Assembly: GCA_963978895.1 (NCBI GenBank)
Contig: OZ022244.1
Span: 28,908,344 to 28,972,343 of the forward strand
DNA from: Erpobdella octoculata
Taxonomy: Eukaryota; Annelida; Clitellata; Hirudinida; Erpobdellidae
DNA: 64,000 bases
Direction: 5' to 3'
Positions 37,301-64,000 of this stretch are shown here, one piece after another. The position numbers were made by a program, and so were the translations under genes. Each line of letters opens with the position of its first letter. Positions within the stretch are counted from its first letter, which is position 1. The notes under the pieces were generated by a model. The model saw only the letters and a list, made by a program, of their open reading frames with translations. It was not told where the DNA came from and searched no databases.

Positions 37301-40300
37301 GAGGCCTCACCCGGGGACATGTGCCGGGCTGTGCTGAGCGACGTCGACTTCGGTCGCTACTTCCTGGTCGGGTCCAACCCGGTCGTGATAAAGAGATGTC
37401 GTGATGAAATACCCTCAAAGTTTCCAGTGAAGGACGATGACGTACGACCGCTGCTGGACAGGTCTAGAAGACTTGATGTTGAGATCAAGGTCGTTTGTTT
37501 CTACTTATCTATATGTATCTTTTTTTTTTTTCTCTTTGGTATTCAGTTAGAGGATTCACATTTTAGTTCTTTGAGGTTTGATTCTGATTAAATTTAAGCT
37601 CGATATTTTATTCGATTAACCGAATTTTCTTTTTCTTTTTTGCTTTTCTATGTCACGGGCGAACTGATCGAGTTTTTCTTTTTATAATATGTGAATTGAA
37701 AATTTTATTTAATTAATTAATCATTAATTAATCATTAAAATTAATTAATCATAAAATTAATTAATCATAAAAATTAATTAATCATTAAATTAATTACTAA
37801 TCAAAATTAATAATTAATAAATAATTAAAATTAATAATCAAAACTATTAATTAATTAATAATTAAAATTAATTGATAATTATTAAATTCATGTTATATAC
37901 ACAAATTTTATAAATAATCAAGAAATATTTGTGCGCTCGCAGAAAGGCTACGTCTACATGGCCGACTACGATATCCTCTCCGGTCTTCCCACCGTGCACC
38001 AGGAGGCGGACCATCGGTTCATCGCCGCCCCCTTGGTGCTCCTCTACGTGAAAGAATCGGGGGATCTCATCCCTCTGGCCATACAGCTGGAGCAGGTTCC
38101 GTCCTCGACCAATCCCATCTGGACGCCGCTGAGCAAGCCGGAGTGCTGGTTGTTAGCGAAACTGTGAGTAATGATTTTCTGATTTTCGATTATTAGTGAA
38201 ACTTTTTTTTTTGGGTAGATGTTGAGAAATGTAAGCAATAAGCTTGAATGTAGCTCTGAAGTTTTCTAGTTTTCATTAGAGCTGCAGGTATGTTTTGTTT
38301 CAGCCTGCTTTTGTTATACTATTATTGTATTTATACTATTATTGTATTTATACTATTATTGTATTTACACTATTATTGTATTTACACTATTATTGTATTT
38401 ATTTTGTTATACTATTATTCTATTTATTTTGTTATACTATTATTCTATTTATTTTGTTATACTATTATTCTATTTATTTTGTTATACTATTATTGTATTT
38501 ATTTTGTTATACTATTATTGTATTTATACTATTATTGTATTTATACTGTTATTGTATTTATTTTCTGCTACCGACTTAAAACAAACCGATATATCTGAAG
38601 CAAAAGTAATAATATTTTAATAACGGTAAACACTGACCTTCATTTAGCTATGAAACTATTTTTATTATTATAGTTATTATAAATCGGAGCTGAGTGTTAT
38701 AGTTGAAATGAATTGCAGAACGCTTGTTTTTGTTAAGTTGTGCTGCATCATGTTAATATGTTGTGAATCAAGTGATTAAAGCTGTCAACATTCGTTTTAC
38801 CATGCAACCTTTCTTCGATTGTCAATTAAATCAGCTATTAAATTTCATCGAGTTTTTATCATCTCTTCGTCCAGGTGGGTGAGGTGCTGCGACTTCAATC
38901 ACCAGTTTGCGATCTCACACCTGTTCAACTGTCACATCCTCATGGAGCCGTTCCTCATTGCCACGATGAGGTGCCTTCCGACCAGCCATCCGTGCTACAA
39001 GATACTCATGCCTTACTTCAGGTTACATTTCCTGCTGTGTGTGTAGTATTAATTAAGGAGCTGCCATGAGTGTGTGTAGTAATAACTATGTGGAGCTGCT
39101 ATGAGTGTGTGTGTAGTAATTACTATGCTGAGCTGCTATGTGTGTGTGTGTAGTAATTACCAGGCTTGCGAAGCCGCCATTTTTTTCCACGGCTCGGCTC
39201 CGGCTCCCGAAAATTTGACCGCTCCGGCTCCCTATACGAGACAAAATTGCGCAAACTTTTGACTGAAACATTTTTAACTGTTTATACTTACACTTTATTA
39301 GTTTATCTACTCTACTTATATGACAATTGTTAAATATTAAAACCGACCATTTTGTTTTTAGTCGATTTTTAATGTATACGAAAGGGTACGTTTTGTTTTT
39401 TGGCGCAGCAAAAATTTAATTTTAAATGCTTGATAAAATTATTCACAGAGTTAAAATATTTTTACTATAAAGTTAAAATAATATGCAATTTAAGAAATTG
39501 TAATTATTTTATAAGAATATAAACACTCATCAAACGAAAGCAAATCTTGAAGCGCATCTCGAATGCGTATTTGGAACATAATTGTATTCATTTTTAATGC
39601 AGTTTTAAAAATTTTGATAAAATAAAAAAAAGTACAAAAATAACAATGTAACCAAAAACAGAGTTTGGCAGGTAAACAAACTAAAACGAAACGAAAACAA
39701 TTCATTAAAGATTTCTTGTGGTGATGTGCGTGTGCGCTATCATTTGATTGAAGGCTGTTGCTGTTGTGACGTTTGTAAAATATTAAAACATTTCAAATTT
39801 GAGGGAGATAAACAATCAAATAATTTTAGAATTTCAAAGCTTTTCATCTTGAAAAAATTCTGCTCATATAAAAAAATTTTGGGAGCCGGAGCCGCCAGAT
39901 ATTTTCGGCTCTGGGTTCGGCTCTGGCTCCGGCTCCCACAAAAATTAGCGGCTCCGGCTCGGCTCCGCAAGCCTGGTAATTACTATGCTGAGCTGCTATG
40001 TGGCAGTATTGATTAATATGTGGAGTTGCTATGTGGTAGTATTGATTAATATGTGGAGTTGCTATGTGGTAGTATTGATTAATATGTATAGCTGCTATGT
40101 GGTAGTATTGATTAATATGCATAGCTGCTATGTGGTAGTATTGGTTAATATTCAGAGCTGCTATGTGTTAGTATTGATTAATATGCGGAGGTTTTAAATT
40201 ATAATTATATTCCAGGTACCTCCTCGTATCGAACACCATGATTCGTCACCAAGCCTTGAGCGAAAACAGTTCGCTGGACAAACACACCTCTCTCGGCCGA

Positions 40301-41639
40301 CACGGTTTCCAGAAGCTGATGGAACGTCACTGGAAGAGGTTCAGTTTCGATCAACTCAACCCCCTGAAGGACCTCGAGAAGAGAGGCGTCACAGACGAGA
40401 GCCTCCTGCCCGGGTATCTGTATCGCGACGATGCGACCAGGCTCTACAAGGTCATACACAAGTGCTGCTCCGGCCTGATCAAGATTCACTACCCGAAAGA
40501 AGAAGACTTTGAATTGGACGTCGAGCTCCAAGCCTGGCTGGTGGAGTTGTCCGATTTCGGATTTCCGGGTCACCAGTTGACTTCTCCATTTTCCAATTCC
40601 GTTCCGCTCATTCCGAGCGCACCGCCGCTCAGCCCTCCCAAGCCGCAGTTCAGTTTCGGCAAGTCGGAAACTAACGTTGGGCCTTACGAGAAGAACAATC
40701 TATCGCTTTCTCAAGAAGATTTAATGAAAGCCTCCACAAAACATCCTATTTATACCATTGTCGATGTTAGTTCTAAAGCTGAAAACGGTGATGACAGTGG
40801 TAATCTGGATGCCGACGATAATGCTGATGATAGTGAGGTTGCTGGTGATGATGAGGATGTCAATATTGATGGTGATAGCATCAATAGCAGCCACGTTAAT
40901 GACGATGAAAAGAAATCTGATTTCGATGAAGTCGATGCCGCCATCATTCAACCTCAGAAAGACTCCGTTTCCGATCCGTTTTCCCAATCCTTGCCGAAAC
41001 CGGCCGCTCCCAGAGTAAGAAAAACACCGAAATCTCTCCAACCCCTAGAGATACTGAACGTGTCCAACTTGAACGAACTGGCAGAAATGCTCGCCACCAT
41101 AATCTTCACCACGACCTGCCAGCACTCGGCCACCCACAGTGACGCCCTTGACCTTTTCGGCTTCGTCCCCGACGTTCCCGCGATGATGAGGAAGTCCCCC
41201 AAGTTTTCGTCGACCATCGACATGAACACTCTGACGCAGACGCTTCCCGATCAGTTTTCCGAGGCTTACTACACGTCTCTTCTTTTCATCATGAATGCTT
41301 ACAAGCCGGACCAGGTTTGCAGCTTTGTGGCTTTGTTTGCTTTGCTGGATTTTTAATTATCTGTTTTTTAGGAGAATAAATGCGATTATAAAACTAAAAT
41401 TAATAATTTTTCTGCGATCGTGGTTCACCAGATTTTATATACATTCCTTTGCTAAGTTAGAACTATGTTTTTTCGTAATATGGAATCTAAACTAGTTTCA
41501 AATTTTTGTTACGAATGACTTTTATAGTTTTTTTATTATTTTTTGGTCGTTACTCTTTCGTATGTACAAATCTCACTGCAAGGTTCAATTTCTACGAGCC
41601 TGGACAGCATAGCCAATCTTTTTTGTTTAAATATTTATT

Positions 41640-41738
<99 letters not shown>

Positions 41739-42754
41739 AATATAGATAATTATTTGAATTAACGATTTATGCATCTATATCTGTCGGCATCAAATTTAAA
41801 AACCTGAAATGATTTTTGTTGAAACTAAGTCAATGTCGGGTGTTCTGGCTAGTATTTGTATATTTACAAAACGTACAATCTTTCTTTCTTTCAGAACGTC
41901 CTGGGTGAAATGGACGAAATCTATTTCGTAGACAGCGCGTCTTTTTCCGTTCTGAAGCAGATGAGGAAGGACATGAGGGAACTGACCATGGAACATCGAG
42001 CTCGCAACCTCAAGTGCGGAATCAAATATGAATGCCTCGTACCTCAGTTTATACCTGCCAGTTAGTTTGTTTTGTATTATTTTTTGGTACTTATATTTAG
42101 GATCAGGATATATTTTGTACTTATATTTAGGATCAGTATATATATCTATTTTGAATGGATATTTTTCTAAGGTATGAAGAATAGAAATATTTTATTATTA
42201 TTAATATTATTGTTTTGCTTTTAATATAATAATTATTATTATAAATCATAGTTTTATTAGTTATAAAAAAAATAAATCTCTAGCTATTAAATCCATTCAA
42301 AGTTAACCAAAAAAAAATTATATCGATGTTAAATCTGTTGTCAGGTCCCGAACCACTTCCCTACGTTCAGAAAGACGTGCTCGAAAAAGTCCTTCTCCAT
42401 CTCGGACCGACGCTGACCGTGAACGGATTTTTCGAACAGGCCGCCAGTGGTGCGATCTCCCACTTTGTTCTCGAACAGTGTCTGACATTCCAGGACACTC
42501 TGGGAGGCAGAAGCTCCAGGGGGCTGCTGGACGAAGCCGTCTATCACCCGTTCGAGAAGACTCGGAGGCCAAAGTCTTTGCACACGGTCGAGGAGGGTTA
42601 TAGTTTAGATGAGGTTGACCATATAGGGGGCGATGATGTCTTCGGAGCCGGACCGAGTGCCTCCGTGCGAAGCAACGCCGCTCTAGCTAAAAACGCTGCA
42701 GATCGTCGCAAGAATTTCGGCAGCAGAGGCAGAGCCAATTCTGGCAATTTTTGA
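31909..42754 (+). CDS. Catalase-related allene oxide synthase-lipoxygenase fusion (14 exons found, 5' end missing)
   Basis: In corals, AOS-LOX fusions make a fatty-acid hydroperoxide with the LOX part and turn it into an allene oxide with a heme part. Exons: 31909-32129, 32377-32589, 33281-33467, 33791-33997, 34115-34451, 35008-35280, 35415-36036, 36769-36837, 37255-37489, 37943-38163, 38875-39021, 40216-41314, 41895-42060, 42345-42754. All phases join, giving 1,468 residues plus stop against about 1,066 in coral. Order: AOS (1-360), PLAT (364-478), LOX (480-1332), unique tail (1333-1468). The first exon has no Met, so at least one 5' exon is missing. Two LOX inserts, an acidic one and a Ser/Arg-rich one, explain the extra length. 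Several catalytic residues differ from the family, so activity is doubtful. AATAAA lies at 42770-42775. Confidence 0.88.
32668..33085. mobile_element. Dispersed repeat copy B with terminal hairpin
   Basis: Shares its beginning (AACTTCTTGTTATCCAATCA) and end (TTAGAAGCTGTCGAATT..AAGGATTTGTGA) with the copy at 19120-19392. Near its left end, TATCCAATCAAGCTGAAA (32685-32702) faces an inverted copy, TTTTCAGCTCGATTGGATAA (about 32746), which would form a hairpin. Intronic. Confidence 0.6.
34370..35280 (+). other. PLAT (lipoxygenase beta-barrel) domain
   Basis: From [12 protein letters not shown] through VEVFVTLWG, then (exon 6) [30 protein letters not shown] and WTFPCYEVV. This is the standard PLAT order of strand pairs ending in F-P-C before the catalytic domain. 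PLAT domains help membrane and calcium binding in lipoxygenases. The domain spans exons 5 and 6, with a tRNA-SINE in the intron between them. Confidence 0.8.
34739..34960 (+). mobile_element. tRNA-derived SINE
   Basis: Begins GGTGCTGGGATAGCGAAGTT with a box-A-like segment and carries the box-B-like GGTTCACGGTTCAACCCC about 50 nt later, followed by a non-tRNA body and an ATTG-type repeat tail (TTGATTGATTGG). It lies in the intron between AOS-LOX exons 5 and 6 and differs in sequence from the SINE at 20925. Confidence 0.7.
36838..37165. repeat. Tandem duplication of about 163 bp
   Basis: Two near-identical copies, starting at about 36841 and 37004, both begin GGTCGTGTTTATGATC and contain AGGAAAATAATAA. 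The first starts right after the inferred donor of AOS-LOX exon 8. Confidence 0.9.
37700..37880. repeat. AT-rich TTAATTAA-type repeat
   Basis: Degenerate array of ATTAATTAATCA / AAATTAATAATT words in the AOS-LOX intron 9. Confidence 0.85.
38318..38565. repeat. TACTATTATTGTATT minisatellite
   Basis: About 14 copies of a 16-25 bp unit, TATTGTATTTATACTAT with TTTTGT variants, in the intron before the iron-ligand exon. Three overlapping open frames across it are repeat artefacts. Confidence 0.9.
39065..40195. repeat. Minisatellite of about 33 bp, split by a hAT-like element
   Basis: Units like GAGCTGCTATGTGGTAGTAT followed by TGATTAATATG occur on both sides of the insertion at 39161-39975. The left copies are more GT-rich. 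Intron 11 of the AOS-LOX gene. Confidence 0.85.
39161..39975. mobile_element. Non-autonomous hAT-like DNA transposon
   Basis: The 815-bp element starts CAGGCTTGCGAAGCCG and ends with the inverse, CGGCTCCGCAAGCCTG, so the terminal inverted repeats match closely. It is flanked on both sides by GTAATTAC (39153-39160 and 39976-39983). An 8-bp target duplication and a CAG-starting terminus are hallmarks of the hAT superfamily. Both ends are rich in CCGGCTCC words. No transposase is encoded. Confidence 0.88.
41643..41738. repeat. TA microsatellite
   Basis: About 95 bp of pure TA in the intron before AOS-LOX exon 13. Confidence 0.95.
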
Positions 42755-45700
42755 ATGCAGCAATATAATAATAAATTTTTATATTGAAAATATATGTTTT
42801 TGATTCACTGATATAATAATCTATTAAATTCCATTAAATTTAATGATTTAATGTTTTCCGATTAGTTTTTCTTTTCAAATTCAACGTTAATGACGACCTA
42901 TTTTTTTAAGAGAATTGTTAGTTTTCAGATCATTTGTTACGCTTTTATTTCGAATAGTTTTTTTTTTAATGTTACATTTCAATTCTTCCGCTTCGATATT
43001 CCAAGCAATTCTTCGTTATTTGTTTTCCATGATTTCTTGCTTTGACTTGCTTGCTTTTCTGATTTTGTTATGTGAACTTTTTGTGATACTTAATTTCAAT
43101 TTATTATATTTTAATTTATTATTTTTATTTTAATTTATTATTTTCTATGCTTTTTTATATCATAATTTTATAGTCTGCCTGTTCAGTGTATGGATTCAAT
43201 ATATGTTGGTTTTTTTTATAATAGTTCGTAATCTTTCTATACCAGCCATTACAAGACTGGAATAACAGTAAACAGGAAATAGAAAGCTATTTCCTGTCAC
43301 ACAAAGCATGATTTGATTTTTTTTACTTTTCCCCTCCTCTTCTGTCTATGCTTGGGAATGTCCCGCATTAATCATGTCGAAGTTCAATATATGTTGTACT
43401 TTAATAATGCAAGCTTACATGATGTCACATTAACTATATTTCTTTTTTTGCCAGCTTCTTGCATAGTCTCAGTATTGGTTGTTTTCATGAGAGTTTTTTA
43501 AGATGGTGTAAGTTAAACATCAGCTATGTATTTTTTATTTTATAGTTGTAACCGTTGGTGGCAACATTTTATAACCGGAAAACCCGAAATACCTATTTAT
43601 TTGAAGCTTCCACTTTTACTACTATAAATGTTTGTCCATATAATTAAAAAACTTCTGCTGCAACTATTAGCCAGCCACTTTCCCTGTCAGCGTGGCCACT
43701 ACAGACATTAAGTTTTCTACGTCTCAAAATATGTAAAATCGCAGGTCATTTGAACGAAACCATATGGGTGGGGCAAGATGTTGAAAGGGTCCACACACAT
43801 GTTCCAGAGTTTTATCCTAATTATTAACAAGCAGTAGCGCCAGGGTCAGCTTGTGACGTGAACAGGGACGTCAATTGGAGGGGGCAGGTAGGACATCGCC
43901 CCCTGACTTATAATGGCCCCCTGAGGTAGTTCTGGGAGCAGGAAGGGTTTCGAAAAAAAAAAATTTTTAAATTGGTGGGCTCAGAACAAGTTGTGCCCTC
44001 CAAGGTTTTGCTGAAATGACGTCCCTGACGAATGTAGGACATCCCCCCCCCCCGACAGACCCTAGGACATTCCCACCTCCCGGGGTAGGATATTCCCCCC
44101 TGTTGTAAGATTTTTCCTTCCTGATATGACGTCTTCTCTGAGAGATGAAAATAAATCTAGTGTTATGAATACGTGGTTTTGCAAAAGTTTCTTCCATGTT
44201 AATGTGCAGGAGCTGAGGCTGTCAAAAGCTTATAAAGAGAAAAATCGCGTAAAGCATTTTTGCCGACGTCCCTGACGAATGTAGGACATTCCCCCTTGCT
44301 TACCTGCCGGTGAAAGAAGTAGCTAGTGGAATGCTAAGCCAAACCCACACGAAGTAACTAGCGGGATGCTAACCCTAGCCCTAGCCTTAACCCTAACGAA
44401 GTAACTAGTGGGATGCTAACCTTAACGAAGTAACTAGCGAGATGCTAACCCTAATCCATGCCCTAACCCTAGCCCTAACGATGTAACTAGTGGGAACCCT
44501 AACCATAACAAAGTAATTAGTGGGATGCTAGTCCTAGCCCTAACCCTAGCCTCAGCCTTAACCATAACGAAGTAACTAGTGGGATGCTAGCCCTAACCCT
44601 AACGAAGTAACTAGTGGGATGCTAACCCTAACCCTAACACTTGCCCTAACCCTAATGAAGTAACTAGTGGGATGCTAACCCTAACAAAATAGCTAGTGGA
44701 ATGCTAGCCCTAACCCTAGCGCTAGCCATAACCCTAACGAAGTAACTAGTGGGATGCTAACCCTAACGAAGTAACTATTGGAATGCTAGCCCTAACCCTA
44801 ACGAAGTAACTATTGGGATGCTAACCCTAACGAAGTAGCTAGTGGGATGTTAGCCCTAACCCTAACGCTAGACCTAACCCTAACGCTAGCCCTAACCCTA
44901 ATGAAGTAACTAGTGGAATGCTAGCCCTAACCCTAACCCTAATCCTTACCATAACCCTAACAAAGTAACAAGTGGGATGCAAACCCTAACCATAATGTGG
45001 GATGCTAGCCCTAACCCTAACCCTAGCCTTAGCCTTAGCTTTTACCCTAACGAAGTAACTAGTAGGATGATAACCATAACGAAGTAGCTAGTAGGATGCT
45101 AGCCCTAACCCTTACGCTAGCCCTAACCCTAACGAAGTAACTAGTGGGATGCTAACCCTAACCCTAACGAAGTAACTATCGGGATGCTAACCCTAACCTA
45201 ACCCTAATCCAACACCTAACCCTAGCCCTAACGAAGTAACTAGTGGGAACCCTAACCATAACAAAGTAATTAGTGGGATGCTAGTCCTAGCCCTAACCCT
45301 AGCCTCAGCCTTAACCATAACGAAGTAACTAGTGGGATGATAACCCTAACCATAACGAAGTAGCTAGTGGGATGTTAACCCTAACCCTAACCATAACGAA
45401 GTATCTAGTGGGATGCTAGCCCTAACCCTAACGAAGTAACTAGTGGGATGCTAACCATAACCCTAACACTAGCCCTAATCATAACAAAGTAGCTAGTGGG
45501 ATGCTAGACCTAACTCTAACACTTGCCCTAACCCTAACGAAGTAACTAGTGGGATGCTAACCCTAACCATAATCATAACGAAGTAGCTAGTGAGATGCTA
45601 GCCCAAACCCTAACACTTGCCCTAACCATAACGAAGTAACTAGTGGGATGAAAACCCTAGCCCTAACCCTAACGAAGTAACTATCTGGATGCTAACCCTA

Positions 45701-47956
45701 ACGAAGTAACTATTGGGAGGCTAGCCCTAACGAACGAAGTAACTAGTGGGATGCTAACCCTAGCCCCAACCCTAACCCTAGCCCTAACCCTAACGAAGTA
45801 ACTATTGGGATGCTAACCCTAGCCCTAACCCAAACGAAGTAACTATCTGGATGCTAACCCTAACGAAGTAACTATTGGGATGCTAACCCTAACCCTAACG
45901 AAGTAACTATTGGGATGCTAACCCTAACGAAGTAGCTAGTGGGATGTTAGCCCTAACCCTAACGAAGTAACGTGGGATGCTAGCCCTAACCCTAACCCTA
46001 ATCTGGATGCTAACCCTAACCCTAACCCTAACCATAATAAAGTAGCTAGTGGGATGCTAGCCCTAATCCCAACGCTAGCCCTAACCCTAAGGAAATAACT
46101 AATGGGATGCTAACCCTAACCTTAACCCTAACAAAATAACTCGTGGGATGCTAGCCCTAACCCTAACCCTAGCCTTAGCTTTTACCCTAACGAAGTAACT
46201 AGTGGGATGATAACCCTAACCCTAACCCTAACCCTAACCATAACGAAGTAGCTAGTAGGATGCTAGCCCTAACCCTAACGAAGTAATTAGCGGGATGCTA
46301 ACCCTAGCCCTAACCTAATCCTAACCCTAACGAAGTAACTAGTGGGATGCTAACCCTAACCCTAACGAAGTAACTAGCGGGATGCTAACCCTAACCCTAA
46401 CCATAACAAATTAGCAATTGGGATGCTAGCCCTAACCCTAACGCTAGCCGTAACCCCTAACGAAGTAAATAGTGGTATGCTAGCCTTAACCCCAATCCTA
46501 ATCCTAACCCTAACGTAGTAACTAGTGGGATGCTAACCCTAATTATAACCCTAACAAAGTAACTAGCGGGATGCTAAACCTAACCTAACCCTAATCCTAG
46601 CCCTAAGCCTAACGAAGTAACTAGTGGGATGCTAACCATAACCCTAACCATAACGAAGTAGCTAGTGGGATGCTAGCCCTAACCCTAACGAAGTAACTAG
46701 TGGGATGCTAACCCTAACCCTAATCCTAGCCCTAACCCTAACGAAGTAACTAGTGGGATGCTAGCCCTAACCCTAACCATAACAAAGTAGCAAGTGGGAT
46801 GCTAGCCCTAACCCATGACGTTAAAGTGAGCCCTACATGTCGTTGAAGTGGTTCCTCCGGTTGTTGATGTTAGAGGGCGTTTGCTCGCTGACTAGATTTT
46901 GTAAGATTTTGAATTTCGTATCTTGAAAAGTACGACCTAAGTACGACTGGCCCAGCCTGTTCTCAGGTTTCCTTGGAAGAAAATAGTATGGAACTCTTCG
47001 AAACAAAATGTTAAAAGTTCTACGACTACACATCCACTCGGTCATAGTGTCATAGTCTTTTGGGAGGAAAATTTTAACGTTATGATAATAACAATGTTGG
47101 AATGTATGGGCCCTTCAACATTTTGTCCCCAACGTTCTTGACAAAAAGTAAATATAATTGTTATGACATGATTATTGAAATCTCATATTTCTAGCATACA
47201 ATTTGAAGATCAACGCAGAAACATACGTAAACATTGTTGTAGATCTATTTGTTTACAAAGCTGTACACTCATAGCTATTGTATAGGCAGGTATACCTATA
47301 CATGCCTTGTTCTAATCAATACAACTTTCGCATACCGTTACTCATTTATCTCCCCCCCTCTCTCGTCACAATCTCTCCTTTTTCTTTGAGATATCTAGAA
47401 AGATTTTCACCTACGCTTACTTACTCTTTTAAACGCTAAGATGTTCAACAAGCCTGCACGGCCTGTTTAGCTTCGGCTACTAGACTAGACTTCTACGTAA
47501 AAAGGTAAGAAACTTTTAAGAAAGCACATACATTCGTTAAGTACAGAATTTCACACTTACATACGCAGTTTTGCACGTACGAAGCGCAAACATGTACAGC
47601 TGATTGTGTACGCATAGGTTTGTGTGGTGAGTATTATATTCTGCTTATGTGAATAGAGAGTTCAGGGTAAGACAGATAAAGAATTTCCTGTCGTTTCAAC
47701 GGTCGTCTGCAAAACAGTTGGCTATGAATTAAGATATTTCCTTTTTTTAAGTTAAAGAATTGTAGATATTTACTTATAGTTTTATTTTTTCTAAACATTT
47801 TAATTGCTGAAAAAGTGGATTTCCATCGAAAAGTTTTCATTATTTTGTAGACCATCGACCGGTGGTTCTTCGGTTCTTCATTTTCGCGAAGGATCTTCAT
47901 GACATTTCTCAACGCAAAAGTGTTTGAATAAACAAAACAAAACACAGCCAACAAAA
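42755..47956. other. Intergenic region between AOS-LOX and KANK
   Basis: No gene recognised. 42755-43840 is AT-rich unique-looking DNA. 43840-44330 holds GC-rich repeats in which TGACGTCCCTGACGAATGTA appears twice (about 44022 and 44265). Then comes the CCCTAA composite array. 46830-47956 is unique sequence presumably containing the KANK promoter and 5' UTR; no TATA box or other element could be assigned. Confidence 0.6.
44330..46815. repeat. Composite telomere-like CCCTAA / GAAGTAACTAGTGGGATGCTA array
   Basis: About 2.5 kb of short CCCTAA runs (with CCCTAG, CCTTAA and CCATAA variants) alternates with a near-constant 21-nt spacer, GAAGTAACTAGTGGGATGCT. The spacer recurs dozens of times while the number of CCCTAA units between copies varies. 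Genes on both sides show that this is internal, not a chromosome end. Confidence 0.93.

Positions 47957-64000
<16,044 letters not shown>

Larger units (their letters stand above)
35415..42754 (+). other. Lipoxygenase catalytic domain with two insertions and a C-terminal tail
   Basis: Conserved blocks are [96 protein letters not shown] and [19 protein letters not shown]. The iron-ligand helix reads HQFAISH (38900-38920), H-x5-H where the family has H-x4-H. The second ligand helix has QHSATH (His 41123-41125; His 41135-41137 in the Asn/His position). The usual terminal Ile after 'IPN' is absent: the chain goes on as [11 protein letters not shown] for 136 residues. Inserts: a Ser/Arg-rich one in exon 7 (about 35770-36030) and a Pro/Asp-rich one in exon 12 (about 40560-41040). 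Confidence 0.85.

Noticed and set aside
43967..44197. Minus-strand frame in GC-rich repeats
   Set aside because: Composed of C-run repeats and duplicated GACGTCCCTGACGAATG words; no conserved protein pattern.
44330..46815. True chromosome end
   Set aside because: Unique genes flank both sides and the CCCTAA runs are broken by a regular spacer, so it is internal.

Overview
This is an AT-rich window from an animal nuclear genome. The genes are split by many introns with GT..AG boundaries, exons are clearly more GC-rich than their surroundings, and introns and intergenic DNA are full of microsatellites, minisatellites and transposon remnants. Nothing bacterial is present. The protein content (SLC4A11, a catalase-related allene-oxide-synthase/lipoxygenase fusion and KANK) together with vertebrate-type CCCTAA repeats points to an invertebrate, probably a lophotrochozoan such as a mollusc or annelid. 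That placement is inference; no species was identified.

Layout. 1-9.4 kb is intergenic and holds a non-autonomous Helitron with both termini intact, a two-exon LDLa/SRCR fragment, and very long ATTC and ATG microsatellites. 9.46-25.97 kb is a complete 20-exon SLC4A11-type transporter gene on the + strand; all its exon phases join and the model gives about 1,118 residues. 26-31.9 kb is intergenic with a broken LINE reverse transcriptase on the minus strand. 31.9-42.75 kb is a 14-exon + strand gene for a catalase-related AOS + PLAT + lipoxygenase protein (at least 1,468 residues; the first exon was not found). 44.3-46.8 kb is a composite of telomere-like CCCTAA units and a second motif. 47.96 kb to the window end is the 5' part of a KANK gene: exon 1, a 15.7-kb intron, then an exon with the KN motif at 63.79 kb. 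That intron contains a 41-bp satellite with a 16-mer higher-order period, a degenerate tandem block, and a small two-exon zinc-finger gene on the opposite strand.

The three main genes share one orientation but show no obvious functional link: a membrane H+/borate-type transporter, an oxylipin-type fusion protein and a cytoskeletal adaptor.

The most interesting observations are: (1) the AOS-LOX fusion has unusual residues in both active sites. The heme side keeps His and the proximal Tyr but has Tyr at the coral Asn137 position and Leu at the Arg349 position. The lipoxygenase side has H-x5-H in place of H-x4-H, and its C-terminal Ile iron ligand is replaced by a 136-residue tail. It may be a pseudo-enzyme or have new chemistry. 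(2) SLC4A11 carries an inverted copy of exon 16 with its splice acceptor in the next intron. (3) The acceptor of SLC4A11 exon 12 is tandemly quadruplicated.
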